From the NCBI GenBank assembly GCA_963820495.1, contig CAWGAF010000001.1, forward strand, positions 434,001 to 498,000: a DNA stretch of 64,000 nucleotides, read 5' to 3'. Below the pieces are notes generated by a model, which was not told the origin of the DNA, did no database searches, and saw only the letters and a list, made by a program, of their open reading frames with translations. Origin of the DNA: JBBIPA01 sp963820495 (GTDB taxonomy: Bacteria; Chloroflexota; Dehalococcoidia; GIF9; UBA5629). The position numbers were made by a program, and so were the translations under genes. Each line of letters begins with the position of its first letter. Within the stretch, counting starts at the first letter, position 1. Shown one piece after another: positions 42,971 through 52,109 of the stretch.

Positions 42971-43222
42971 TCAGCGCACAAAGAAACTGCAATTGTAAAG
43001 ACACTCATACCCATATTCCTTTTTGGTAAGTCCTTTACCAGCTACAGCACACTTAACCGCACATTTATGGAACGGACACTGAACCCAACCGCTTTCTTCA
43101 AAATCACCTTTCCCACATTCAGTACATTTCAGCCCCTGCTCTGTCATTTCTAACTTGTGCCTGTATCGTACCACCTTACAGTTTTTACAATATAGATATT
43201 CATATTTCTCACCTGTAATCAC
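42971..43222 (-). CDS. Cysteine-rich zinc-ribbon protein
   Basis: 83 residues with ten Cys in pairs: YCKNC, KCTECG, QCPFHKCAVKC and ECLYNC. They suggest two zinc sites or one zinc and one Fe-S site. The product is soluble. No known family can be named. It stands alone between the lipoprotein and the nitroreductase gene. Confidence 0.7.
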   Translation of the reverse strand: MITGEKYEYLYCKNCKVVRYRHKLEMTEQGLKCTECGKGDFEESGWVQCPFHKCAVKCAVAGKGLTKKEYGYECLYNCSFFVR

Positions 43223-43368
43223 TCAAGCGTCTCCTTTCTAACATAGCCGAGCACCACCATCCAAAAATTTCTACAATCAATCCATAAATACCCGATTACT
43301 ACTATGAAGAGGTATTAAAATTATAACACCAGGTACTCATGGGAAAAAATAGGATAAAGCAGCTAGGT

Positions 43369-44106
43369 TTATTTATCAGCTTTCCGGCTGTGGGCAGCCA
43401 TGGTCCATTTCCTGGCTCTTCTGATAAAATCTCTGATTTCCTGGTCAGTTCGGAATTTGTCAACCCCACAGTAATCATAATGAACCATATTCTGCTTGTC
43501 TCTCATCAGCTTAGGTCTTGGCTTTACGGCAGGATATCCCAGTGCCATCATATCATAGGCTTCCATCTCCTTTGGTATTCCCAGGAGACTTTTTAACATG
43601 CAATGCACGTATGGAGAATGGACTGCGGAAACCCATTGTGATGCCAGACCCAGAGTAGTAGCGGCAAGATGCATATAGAGGAAGGTGTTGGCAAGACTGG
43701 AAGTAAAGATTACTTGGAGACCACTTGTATCGTATCTAACTGTCATTGGTAATCCCTCATTAGTTCTGGTGTCGCCAAATAGTATAATAAACACAGGCGC
43801 CACAGTGTAATCGGCTTCGCTACCAACAGGTTCCGGTTTCCAGATTCCTTGCCAGGCTTCACGCGTAGCTTCCATCTGTGGGGCGAGTCTGCGATATTCT
43901 TTACAGAATTCCACAACCTTTTTCTTTAATTCCGCTTTTTTGACCACAATGAACTCCCATGGCTGCTGATTGAAACCAGACGGAGCCCATCTGGCAACCT
44001 CAATAATTTTTTCTATATATTCATCGGGGATAGGGTCTGGTTTGAACCTGCGGGTGCTCCGCCTTTTCTTAACTAGTTCCAGAAGATCATCATAATTCAT
44101 TTCCAT
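43369..44106 (-). CDS. Nitroreductase-family flavoprotein
   Basis: 245 residues. The FMN-binding start RRSTRRFKPDPIP, WAPSGFNQQPWEFIVV and the helix THLAATTLGLASQW equivalent (MHLAATTLGLASQW) are typical. Such FMN enzymes reduce nitro groups, quinones or act as dehalogenases. The C-terminal extension (about 40 residues with a single Cys in YDYCGVDKF) is unusual. Substrate unknown. Confidence 0.93.
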   Translation of the reverse strand: MEMNYDDLLELVKKRRSTRRFKPDPIPDEYIEKIIEVARWAPSGFNQQPWEFIVVKKAELKKKVVEFCKEYRRLAPQMEATREAWQGIWKPEPVGSEADYTVAPVFIILFGDTRTNEGLPMTVRYDTSGLQVIFTSSLANTFLYMHLAATTLGLASQWVSAVHSPYVHCMLKSLLGIPKEMEAYDMMALGYPAVKPRPKLMRDKQNMVHYDYCGVDKFRTDQEIRDFIRRARKWTMAAHSRKADK

Positions 44107-44240
44107 CTCCTTAGTTTATTTATATATATAATAGCAAGTTTCGCCAATATATTGCAGGCGATGACAGATAAGATGGAATAGTATAAAATTACATGACTGC
44201 ACTACTTAAACAGACCTTCTCAATATCTTTTTAGTAAATC

Positions 44241-45632
44241 GTGACTTTGATGGCAGATACTCAAGATAACCGCTATATTTTGACCATCGCAGTATTGACA
44301 TCATTTTGCAACGCATTGATCATAAGTGCTGTCATCATTGCCCTACCCGCTATAGGGAATGATCTAAACATGAATGCAATCCAATTGGGGTGGGTAACAC
44401 AATCACATTCATTAGCTTCGGCAATTTTCATTCTCCCATTCGGACGGGTAGCCGATATTTGGGGAAGAAAGAAAACATTCACCACAGGTTTAGTGATTAC
44501 TATTGTATCTACATTCCTAGCAACGTTTTCCATTTCTTTTCTAATGCTCATTCCTCTACGGGTAATTCAGGGGATAGGTATGGCTATGATGTTTAGCACT
44601 GGGGTAGCATTACTCACTTCAGCATATCCTCGTACCGATAGAGGTAGGGTGTTGGGGATCAATGTGGCTGCAGTCTATGTGGGCTTGTCACTTGGGCCGA
44701 CTATCGGAGGATTACTGACACAGAATTTGGGATGGAGAAGTATTTTCCTTTTATTTGTGGTTCTACAAATACCGGCACTAATACTGGTTCTTAACAAGGT
44801 ACGGAGAGAATGGAGGGAAGCAAAGGGAGAAAAATTCGATATCACAGGCGCACTATTATTTTCCATTATGCTCTTCTCAATTATCTATGGATTCTCCTCT
44901 CTGCCAGCAACCATGGGTATAGTGATTATGTTAATCGGTGTCATGGCATTGGTCGCGTTCATCATGTGGGAACTTAAAGTAAAAAGCCCGCTCTTAAATG
45001 TTCACCTTTTAACCAGAAACAGGGTGCTTTCGTTATCGAGCCTTGCCCAATTTATATTCTACAGTGCTTTATTTTCTATATCTTTCATCTTGAGCCTATA
45101 CCTGCAGTACATAAAAGGACTCAGCCCACAAGATGCTGGTTTTGTTCTGCTATCGCAACCAGTAGTGCAGGCAGCTTTTTCACCGATTGCTGGCAGAATT
45201 TCAGACAGGATTCAACCCCGAATAATTGTCTCGGCGAGCGTGGTTATTGCATTGGTTGGGCTCTTACTTCTACTTGGTGCCACCGAAAATACGTCTATGT
45301 TATTAATCATACTCGGTCTTATTTTAGTTGGTTTAAGTTTCGCCTTTTTTTCACCGCCCAATATGAATGCTATCATGAGTTCCGTGGAAAGTAAGTACTA
45401 CGGAGTCGCATCGGCAATTGACTCAACATCGAGAAATATAGGCATAACATTCAGCATGAGTATACTCATGTTATTATTCTCAATCCACCTGGGCACAGCA
45501 CAAATAACGCCTGAACATTATGCGGACTTTGTGGAAAGCATCAGGACAGCACTCATGATCTTTTCCGGTTTTTGCTTATGCTGTATTTTTGTATCTTTGG
45601 CAAGAGGCAAAGCGGTTTTTACGCAGAAATAA
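44241..45632 (+). CDS. MFS drug transporter, DHA2-like (14 helices)
   Basis: 463 residues from a GTG; an ATG three codons on is possible and neither has a strong Shine-Dalgarno. Motif A is GRVADIWGRKKTF, motif C is GLSLGPTIGGLL in helix 5, and there are about 14 helices, which places it with DHA2 multidrug pumps such as EmrB/QacA. It probably exports lipophilic compounds by proton antiport. It is divergent from the nitroreductase gene. Confidence 0.92.
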   Translation: MTLMADTQDNRYILTIAVLTSFCNALIISAVIIALPAIGNDLNMNAIQLGWVTQSHSLASAIFILPFGRVADIWGRKKTFTTGLVITIVSTFLATFSISFLMLIPLRVIQGIGMAMMFSTGVALLTSAYPRTDRGRVLGINVAAVYVGLSLGPTIGGLLTQNLGWRSIFLLFVVLQIPALILVLNKVRREWREAKGEKFDITGALLFSIMLFSIIYGFSSLPATMGIVIMLIGVMALVAFIMWELKVKSPLLNVHLLTRNRVLSLSSLAQFIFYSALFSISFILSLYLQYIKGLSPQDAGFVLLSQPVVQAAFSPIAGRISDRIQPRIIVSASVVIALVGLLLLLGATENTSMLLIILGLILVGLSFAFFSPPNMNAIMSSVESKYYGVASAIDSTSRNIGITFSMSILMLLFSIHLGTAQITPEHYADFVESIRTALMIFSGFCLCCIFVSLARGKAVFTQK

Positions 45633-45677
45633 CTGCACTCTCACACGAACAAACTATGCAGCTAACCTATAAGTATA

Positions 45678-46325
45678 TTAGTCATCGGCTGGGCTGATCT
45701 CTCTAGCTTCTATCTCAGGTTGTTGACGTTCTTTTTTGGGCTTTAGAACCACCAGTACCTCTTTTAGTCTACGTCTGTTTTTAAACAATAAGAATACAAT
45801 GATAACCAGCGCGTAATATACTATTATCTCCGACCCATAGAATAACCAGGCAAGTAAAGGCAAAAGCGGCGACATAATACATACCATAACAAAGAGAAAA
45901 CGGGGAAATCTACGACGAGTTACCAGTAAAACAATACCCATTAGCCCAAGGATAATAGCCATAGCTATGGGCGTTATGACGGAAAAAATGCCCATAATGG
46001 TTGCTACTCCCTGACCACCTCTAAACCCGACGTACACCGGATAATTATGACCGAGTATTGCTGCGAAACCAGCCCCCAGCACCCACAGCAGGGATACGCC
46101 AAAAGCCTGGGCAATAAAGATAGGAACTGCTCCTTTTGCCATATCTACAACTATGACTAAGACTCCTTCCCAGATGCCCACTTGCCTTAGAACATTGCCA
46201 CCACCCATATTGCGCGCATCAACATCGCGAATGTCTATTCCTTTCCGCAGCTTGGCAACAATATAAGCCGTAGGAAATGAGCCTATAAGGTAACCAATAA
46301 TTATTGACGCTATCCCTAGTAACAT
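45678..46325 (-). CDS. plsY: Acyl-phosphate glycerol-3-phosphate acyltransferase PlsY
   Basis: 215 residues from ATG 46325; a TTG five codons upstream is less likely. The three PlsY motifs are present: GSFPTAYIVAK, the RNMGGGNVLR glycerol-phosphate loop (usually GSGNxGATN) and GHNYPVYVGFRGGQGVAT. Five helices plus a charged 25-residue tail. It makes lysophosphatidic acid from acyl phosphate at the membrane. The second motif is diverged from the norm, so specificity may differ. Confidence 0.9.
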   Translation of the reverse strand: MLLGIASIIIGYLIGSFPTAYIVAKLRKGIDIRDVDARNMGGGNVLRQVGIWEGVLVIVVDMAKGAVPIFIAQAFGVSLLWVLGAGFAAILGHNYPVYVGFRGGQGVATIMGIFSVITPIAMAIILGLMGIVLLVTRRRFPRFLFVMVCIMSPLLPLLAWLFYGSEIIVYYALVIIVFLLFKNRRRLKEVLVVLKPKKERQQPEIEAREISPADD

Positions 46326-46543
46326 ATGATTTTGTAACAATTGGTTAAATTGGCTTGGATAATTATATCAACGTTTAGCATTATTTTCTTGCTGGGACAC
46401 CTAAATGTAGTACTATGTCGTAGTCACGTCGGCACACCAGCTTTCTGATAGGCAAATTTATTTCACGCGCAACAGTATTTCAGCAACATTTCTGGAAAGT
46501 GTTAAAATAGCTTAATGCAACGTCCTTAGAGAGGAGAGCTAGT

Positions 46544-47029
46544 ATGCGTTGTGCTACACACCCTGATGTGGAAACAGGTCTGGCGTGTAGCAAGTGTGGC
46601 AAACCTATTTGCCCCAGATGTTTGGTGCAAACACCAGTGGGTGCCCGATGCGCTCAATGCGCCAAGCTGAGCAAACTGCCTACTTTCCGACTTTCGCATA
46701 TCGATTATATAAAAGCCATTCTGGTTGGTATTGCCGCTGCAGTAGTCGGCGGTATCTTGTGGTACCTTATCCGCTGGTTTGCTCCTTTTATGGTGTTTTT
46801 CAATATTTTGGTGGCCGCCGGAGTTGGCTATGGAATTGGGCAAGCCATGAGCTTTTCTGTTAATCGTAAGCGTGGCATATTTTTAAAAACAATAGCTGGT
46901 ATTTGCATATTGTTAGCTTTTATCATTGCTAATCAAGTAGCGCTTCCGTGGAACTTTAGTCTCAGCTTCAACCTTTTTAATATTCTGGCTATAGCCATCG
47001 GAATCTACCTGGCAGTTACCAGACTTTGA
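46544..47029 (+). CDS. B-box zinc-finger membrane protein
   Basis: 161 residues with GAGAGGAGAG before ATG. The first 40 residues (CATHPDVETGLACSKCG, CPRCLVQTPVG, CAQC) form the B-box zinc finger often seen on rhomboid and other bacterial membrane proteins. Four hydrophobic helices follow. No rhomboid catalytic Ser/His is seen, so it is not a protease. A TTAAAAT box about 40 bases upstream may be the promoter. Confidence 0.85.
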   Translation: MRCATHPDVETGLACSKCGKPICPRCLVQTPVGARCAQCAKLSKLPTFRLSHIDYIKAILVGIAAAVVGGILWYLIRWFAPFMVFFNILVAAGVGYGIGQAMSFSVNRKRGIFLKTIAGICILLAFIIANQVALPWNFSLSFNLFNILAIAIGIYLAVTRL

Positions 47030-47031
47030 AC

Positions 47032-47364
47032 TCAAAACGTGCCACTCTCTTCACGGTCATCAACAGGAATATCTTCCGACGCCTTATACTCCGAAAAATA
47101 GTCTGCCAAGTTGGTTCCGTTAAAATACATATCACAGAGCAGTTTGTCATCTTTCACGCCGTGTGGCGTTCCCAACTGAACTTTCTTGTTCTGGAGCATA
47201 ATAGAAAGCCTCTGCTCCACATTCATCGCTTCTTTACCACTCTTGGGAGCATCGTAGCCTACCGCCTGCACCAGATTCCCAGTTGCACCATCTTCCAATT
47301 TCCAGCGTGGAGACACCTCAAAAGTGTTTCCATCAATAATGCCTTCTACTTTGAACGTCTCCAT
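47032..47364 (-). CDS. Thermonuclease-like small protein
   Basis: 110 residues. The order VEGIIDGNTFEVSP, VQAVGYDAPKSGKEAMNVEQ and LQNKKVQLG follows the first half of an SNase (OB) fold, where GYDAPE and the K/R-rich helix are conserved. Length and the absent catalytic Arg/Glu indicate a binding module rather than a nuclease. It ends two bases from the convergent B-box gene. Confidence 0.7.
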   Translation of the reverse strand: METFKVEGIIDGNTFEVSPRWKLEDGATGNLVQAVGYDAPKSGKEAMNVEQRLSIMLQNKKVQLGTPHGVKDDKLLCDMYFNGTNLADYFSEYKASEDIPVDDREESGTF

Positions 47365-47562
47365 AATTCCCCCTAAACTGAATCTTGAATTGATGGCGAA
47401 CCAGGAATATTACACATGTAATTCATTTATTTTACCCTTGCCAGTAACCTTAAACAACAAAAGTGCCTATAACATCGCATATCCACGGTAACAGAGACGT
47501 ATATTAGATGAAAGATTGCACTTCAACCGCCGATCCATCCAGGAATCCTGCGCATTTGGGGC

Positions 47563-48381
47563 CTACTTTTGAGAAAGTAAATCATACAAGTGTGAAACAT
47601 TCCATCTTTGTACTTCTGGTCCCATAAATTCCGGCTCACCAGGTAACATCGGATAGCGGTCAAGCAGGGAAATTCTAGCCATAGACTCTTCCTTAGACCA
47701 GCCCTGGTCGATACCATTTTTCACAACATCTATCCATTCTTGAATAAAATTGGCCTGCTCTGTAAGGTAACTCTTATTACAAACCTCACCATGACCTGGT
47801 ACTATATAATCAACTTCCAGCTCGCCAATACTCTTTAGAGACTGCAGCCAGGCAAAAGGGTCTGCTTCGTGGAGGAAGGTCTGCACTTTGTAGAAGACAT
47901 TGTCCCCACTAAAGACTAGCCGTTCTTCAGGTACAAACACAGCAGTCTCCCCAAGAGTATGCCCGGGGAGGTGAATTAACTGCAACGTATGACTACCCAA
48001 GTATAAAGTAAGACATTCAGAAAACGTGATGGAGGGAGCATTTATCTTATATTCTGCTACCAGAGGAAGACCTTCAGGATCAACCTGGGCAATACGTTCC
48101 AGAATCTGCTCTTTGCCTACTGCCAAAATTGCTTCTCTTGTCTTGTCGTGTGCTATAACTGGAACGGGAAAGAAGAAATTACCAAAATAATGATCCCAGT
48201 GCGGCTCTGTATTGATCAAGTATTTGACCTGTCCTTTCCCACCAACCACGCGGCTCCAATCTATTGCATCCGTAGGCCGAGGTGGTGTATCTATCACTAC
48301 CAAACCCTGCTCCGTGGTGATATAGCCCACATTAGCTCCATAATATTTGGTCTCCACGTAGATGTTCGCTGTAAGTTGCAT
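47563..48381 (-). CDS. Metallo-beta-lactamase-fold hydrolase
   Basis: 272 residues. The metal motif is TEPHWDHYFGN, so the first His of HxHxDH is Glu-Pro here while the HxDH part is kept. Further ligands are His in HLPGHTLGET, Asp in VFSGDNVF and His in VPGHGEVC. Family members cleave thioesters, lactones or phosphodiesters. AAGGAGGAT precedes the start. Substrate unknown. Confidence 0.9.
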   Translation of the reverse strand: MQLTANIYVETKYYGANVGYITTEQGLVVIDTPPRPTDAIDWSRVVGGKGQVKYLINTEPHWDHYFGNFFFPVPVIAHDKTREAILAVGKEQILERIAQVDPEGLPLVAEYKINAPSITFSECLTLYLGSHTLQLIHLPGHTLGETAVFVPEERLVFSGDNVFYKVQTFLHEADPFAWLQSLKSIGELEVDYIVPGHGEVCNKSYLTEQANFIQEWIDVVKNGIDQGWSKEESMARISLLDRYPMLPGEPEFMGPEVQRWNVSHLYDLLSQK

Positions 48382-48797
48382 TTATCCTCCTTAAATGCGT
48401 ATTAAGTGTTGAATAATAAGAAAAAGGAACTTTGAGAAATTATGGACTGCCAGTAATTATTGTACCACACCTAAATGAAGGTTGTGACGGAAGAATTGGA
48501 TAATTTCGAATACAAACAGTTCATGAAGGAACTAAGTTATACCTGATTCCATCAACTTATACTTAGATAGCATTAACCTAACACGTGTTATAATTATATA
48601 CAGTGCGAGAATCGTTGCATTAATGTTACCGACAACCGGTGCATGTTGTTAGACATAAGGAGAAGAGTATCCTTACTTAATCCCACACCTAAATTACCTC
48701 ATGATAAACGAAGTGATGTAAGTATCCGCAGGACCACCCGGAATCCCGAGTTTCTGCGATTGTGAAAATTGTCCCCACGGATGAGCAGACAAAAGAA
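48382..48797. other. Intergenic region before tail T11
   Basis: No supported gene. A 23-codon frame at 48475 (MKVVTEELDNFEYKQF) and an AT-rich promoter-like stretch near 48580-48600 are the only things seen. Confidence 0.4.
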
Positions 48798-48920
48798 CAT
48801 ACAACACCGATGATGACGAATAGATACTGTCAAACGAAAGGGTGTTCGAATGCAGTGGAGACACATGAGAGATATAGTCCAGTTGAGATTTATCGGGATG
48901 GTTCTGACAGACCATACTAA
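48798..48920 (+). pseudogene. Integrase C-terminal tail T11
   Basis: Reads HTTPMMTNRYCQTKGCSNAV, then ETHERYSPVEIYRDG and stops at 48918-48920. The box III His and catalytic Tyr are present. It lies 23 bases before the GNAT gene. Confidence 0.75.
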
Positions 48921-48943
48921 TTTGTGATCAGGGATTTATTATA

Positions 48944-49921
48944 ATGGACTCACAATTTATCTCGGAGAGTTTCGATTCCCTCTTTGACAATTGGTCAGAG
49001 CTTCAAATAAAGTCGCAAAACAGTCATATTTTTTCTGCTCCTGACTGGTCAAAAGTATGGTGGCAGCACTTCGGATATGATTCCACTTTATACCTGAGAG
49101 CCGTAAAAAAAGAGGGGGAAATAACCGGAATAGCCCCTCTCCGAATGAGGGATACCACCGCCTTTTTCATCGGCAATACCGATGTCTGTGACTACCTTGA
49201 TTTCATCATATTACCCGGCGAAGAGCAAAGGTTCTTTGACGTGTTACTCAATAATCTGGCAACAGCAGGAGTCAAACAGCTAGACCTATCCCCAGTAAGA
49301 TATGATTCTTCTGTAATTACGAGTCTAGTTGATATCGTGCAACACCGAGGATTACAGTTCCTATGCAATAAATTTGATGTCTCTCTGGACCTGCCATTAC
49401 CTGCCTCCTGGGAAGAATATCTCCAATTGCTGACGAGCAAACAAAGGCATGAGTTGAATCGCAAATTGAGAAGACTAGAAGAAATGGGCGAGATAAATTT
49501 TCGCACCAGCACCGATGCTAACCCTCAGGATATCAATACATTCATAAAACTATTTCGAGATAGCCGGCAAGATAAGGCTGAGTTTTTAACTCCGCAAATG
49601 GAATCGTTCTTCAGGTCATTACTAAGTACAATGGCAAAGTCAGAGCGGTTGAGATTAAACATTCTGGAGCTTGATACCATGCCTGTAGCAGCTACAATTT
49701 GCCTTGATTACAAAGATATTGTATATCTTTACAATAGTGGATACGACCCGAAATTTAGTTGGCTGAGCGTCGGTCTCATTTCTAAGGCAATGTGTATCCA
49801 TGACAGTATTCAAAGAGGCAAAAAGCAATTCGATTTTCTCAAAGGGGATGAACAATACAAATACCATCTCGGCGGGCAAGAAGTAGCTTTATATAAATGC
49901 TCTATATCCCTCACAGAATAG
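48944..49921 (+). CDS. FemAB/GNAT_6-like N-acyltransferase
   Basis: 325 residues. The build is that of BioF2-like/CelD acetyltransferases (PF13480 type): two GNAT repeats with HIFSAPDWSKVWWQHFG at the front, TSKQRHELNRKLRRLEEMG in the middle and FDFLKGDEQYKYHLGG at the end. Such enzymes acylate sugars or amino sugars in cell-surface and exopolysaccharide pathways. Its stop overlaps the possible start of the glycosyltransferase, so the three genes to 51974 form an operon. Confidence 0.9.
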   Translation: MDSQFISESFDSLFDNWSELQIKSQNSHIFSAPDWSKVWWQHFGYDSTLYLRAVKKEGEITGIAPLRMRDTTAFFIGNTDVCDYLDFIILPGEEQRFFDVLLNNLATAGVKQLDLSPVRYDSSVITSLVDIVQHRGLQFLCNKFDVSLDLPLPASWEEYLQLLTSKQRHELNRKLRRLEEMGEINFRTSTDANPQDINTFIKLFRDSRQDKAEFLTPQMESFFRSLLSTMAKSERLRLNILELDTMPVAATICLDYKDIVYLYNSGYDPKFSWLSVGLISKAMCIHDSIQRGKKQFDFLKGDEQYKYHLGGQEVALYKCSISLTE

Positions 49922-51174
49922 AACCAATGCCTTTTATTATGTCAGAACAACTTAAAATAGCCATAATCAGCTTTCACAGTTGCCCTCTGGCCAAGCTGGG
50001 AGGAAAAGATTCTGGAGGTATGAATGTCTATATCCAGGCACTTGCACAGGAATTGGGGAAAAGAGGGCATATTGTAGATATCTACACCAAAGCTCACCAG
50101 CAAGATCACGGACAGGAAGTTACTTTAGGTCACAATGTCAGACTTATTCACATCGAAACTGGAAGACATGAGGAGATACCCAAAGTAGCTCTATACACTC
50201 AGCTCCCAGACTTTATCTGCGGCATAGAACGTTTCAGGAAAGCCTCAAAGGTAAACTACGATATAATTCACAGCCATTACTGGCTATCGGCACTGGCCGG
50301 TAAGCAGCTACAGGTTTGGTGGCATATTCCCCACATAGTAATGCTTCATACCTTAGGTGCGGCCAAAAACGATATCGGCATCGATGTGGACGACGAACCA
50401 GAGCTAAGAATAGAAAGTGAGAGAGAGATTGTCCACACCTGCAACCGTATAGTCGCTGCTACTACCAGGGAAAAGCGAGAGCTTACCCAGTACTACGGCG
50501 CTTCTCCGCAAAAAATCACCGTCATCCCTTGTGGTGTAAATCGTAATTTATTCAAACCCATAGATAGGGAAATGGCACGAGCAGAACTGGGTTTAGACCA
50601 CCAGAAGGTTATACTATTTGTAGGCAGGCTTGAGCCCCTGAAAGGTCTAGAGCAGCTTATAATAGCACTAAGTCGCCTTTCGTCCAGACAGGCACCAGAG
50701 CTTATAATTGCTGGTGGTGATGAACATAGCCCAAGTAGAGTACAAGCGCTACAAAAGTTAGCAACAGAACTCAGTGTCCAGGACAGAATTAGTTTCCTCG
50801 GCTCCATCATCCAGGAAAAGCTACCTCTGTTATACAATGTGGCTGACATCAGCGTAATTCCTTCGTATTATGAGAGCTTCGGCATGGTCGCCTTAGAGTC
50901 TCTTGCTTGTGGCACACCCGTATTAGCTACAGATGTGGGAGACTTGAGAAGTGTCATTCGTCATCCTGAAATAGGATATGTTATAAAGAATAATTCGCCT
51001 TATCTTCTGGCATCCAAGATAACTTCACTTCTTGCCCGTAGAGGAAATCAAGCGCGAGAGATCGCGAAAAGACGCTCCTTAACAACCAGCTATAGCTGGA
51101 GCAATATAACTGATCTGATACTTCGCGAATACACCCTGGCACGCAAGAATTACCATACCGTGGTCGGTGTATAG
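49897..51174 (+). CDS. GT4-family glycosyltransferase (MshA/sucrose-synthase-like)
   Basis: 425 residues in the longest frame; ATG codons at 49927 and 49939 (MSEQLKIAIISF) are better matches to relatives. The GT-B fold shows SFHSCPLAKLGGKDSGGMNVY at the N-terminus and the nucleotide-sugar site PSYYESFGMVALESLACGTPV with the EX7E glutamates. The GGKDSGGMNVY word is that of MshA, BshA and sucrose-phosphate synthase relatives. With a GNAT upstream and a PIG-L deacetylase downstream it may build an N-acetyl-sugar conjugate. Confidence 0.92.
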   Translation: MLYIPHRIEPMPFIMSEQLKIAIISFHSCPLAKLGGKDSGGMNVYIQALAQELGKRGHIVDIYTKAHQQDHGQEVTLGHNVRLIHIETGRHEEIPKVALYTQLPDFICGIERFRKASKVNYDIIHSHYWLSALAGKQLQVWWHIPHIVMLHTLGAAKNDIGIDVDDEPELRIESEREIVHTCNRIVAATTREKRELTQYYGASPQKITVIPCGVNRNLFKPIDREMARAELGLDHQKVILFVGRLEPLKGLEQLIIALSRLSSRQAPELIIAGGDEHSPSRVQALQKLATELSVQDRISFLGSIIQEKLPLLYNVADISVIPSYYESFGMVALESLACGTPVLATDVGDLRSVIRHPEIGYVIKNNSPYLLASKITSLLARRGNQAREIAKRRSLTTSYSWSNITDLILREYTLARKNYHTVVGV

Positions 51175-51284
51175 TTGTAACTATACAGAGTTATTGAGGC
51201 ACTTATTTGCTCCTCAATAGTATCACTAAAGTCATCAGAAGACATTTCCACTTATGATTTGAATTACGGAGGCTTAAAAATAGT

Positions 51285-51974
51285 ATGAAGACCTGCTACG
51301 CACTGATAATCACAGCGCATCCAGATGATGCTGAATTTGGAATCGCCGGTACTGTAGCAAAATGGACAAAAGAAGGCAAAGAAGTAGTTTATATTGTATG
51401 CACCAATGGCAACAAAGGGACTGATGACCCTGAGATGCTCCCTGAACAATTAGCAGAGATTCGAGAACGAGAACAGATGAATGCCGCCAAGATGCTGGGA
51501 GTAAGTGATGTCATCTTTTTGCATCATGAGGATCAGACCTTAGAGGATACTCCAGAGTTGCGCAAGGAAATCGTACGTCTCATCAGAACCTATAGACCAG
51601 AAGTTTTAGCCAGCTGCGACCCCTATAGGCGCTATATCTGGCACCGTGACCACCGCATCATCGGCCAGGTAGTGCTCGATGCCGTCTTCCCCTATGCTCG
51701 CGACCATCTGGCATATCCTGACTTACTCGGACAAGGTCTTAAGCCTCACAAAGTTCAAGAGGTTCTAATGTGGGGTTCGGAGCAGCCGAATTATTTTATT
51801 GATATTACCAATACCTATGATATAAAGATGGCAGCATTACGCTGTCATCAAAGCCAGGTTGGTAAACAGCCTCCTGAATGGGAGCAACGTCTGAGGGCAC
51901 GATATCAAACGGCACCAAAGGAGCTGGGCTACTCACTGGCAGAAGCTTTTCACCGGGTAGAGATAAACTTTTAG
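51285..51974 (+). CDS. PIG-L family deacetylase
   Basis: 229 residues. The zinc motif AHPDDAEFG is at residues 10-18 and the third ligand is His in WHRDHRIIG. PIG-L/LmbE enzymes remove acetyl from N-acetylglucosaminyl groups, as MshB and BshB do in mycothiol and bacillithiol synthesis. It follows the GT4 gene by 110 bases. No Cys ligase (MshC/BshC) gene is in the window, so the thiol pathway remains a possibility only. Confidence 0.93.
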   Translation: MKTCYALIITAHPDDAEFGIAGTVAKWTKEGKEVVYIVCTNGNKGTDDPEMLPEQLAEIREREQMNAAKMLGVSDVIFLHHEDQTLEDTPELRKEIVRLIRTYRPEVLASCDPYRRYIWHRDHRIIGQVVLDAVFPYARDHLAYPDLLGQGLKPHKVQEVLMWGSEQPNYFIDITNTYDIKMAALRCHQSQVGKQPPEWEQRLRARYQTAPKELGYSLAEAFHRVEINF

Positions 51975-52109
51975 GTTGGTTATACCACCATTAAGTCCCG
52001 ATCAATTCCACCCGCTTTATTTACTCGGTACTCTACCTTGCCAAAGGTCTTGCAGTTACTGAACTTCATAATATAATATAAGCAGTTACATCTGACTTAG
52101 TTAATATTC

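Noticed and set aside
44241..45632. MFS pump and divergent nitroreductase as a regulated detoxification module
   Set aside because: No regulator gene or operator-like palindrome is visible between them; co-location alone is weak.
48944..51974. A complete mycothiol or bacillithiol operon
   Set aside because: The Cys ligase is missing and the acyltransferase is of FemAB/GNAT_6 type, not MshD-like.
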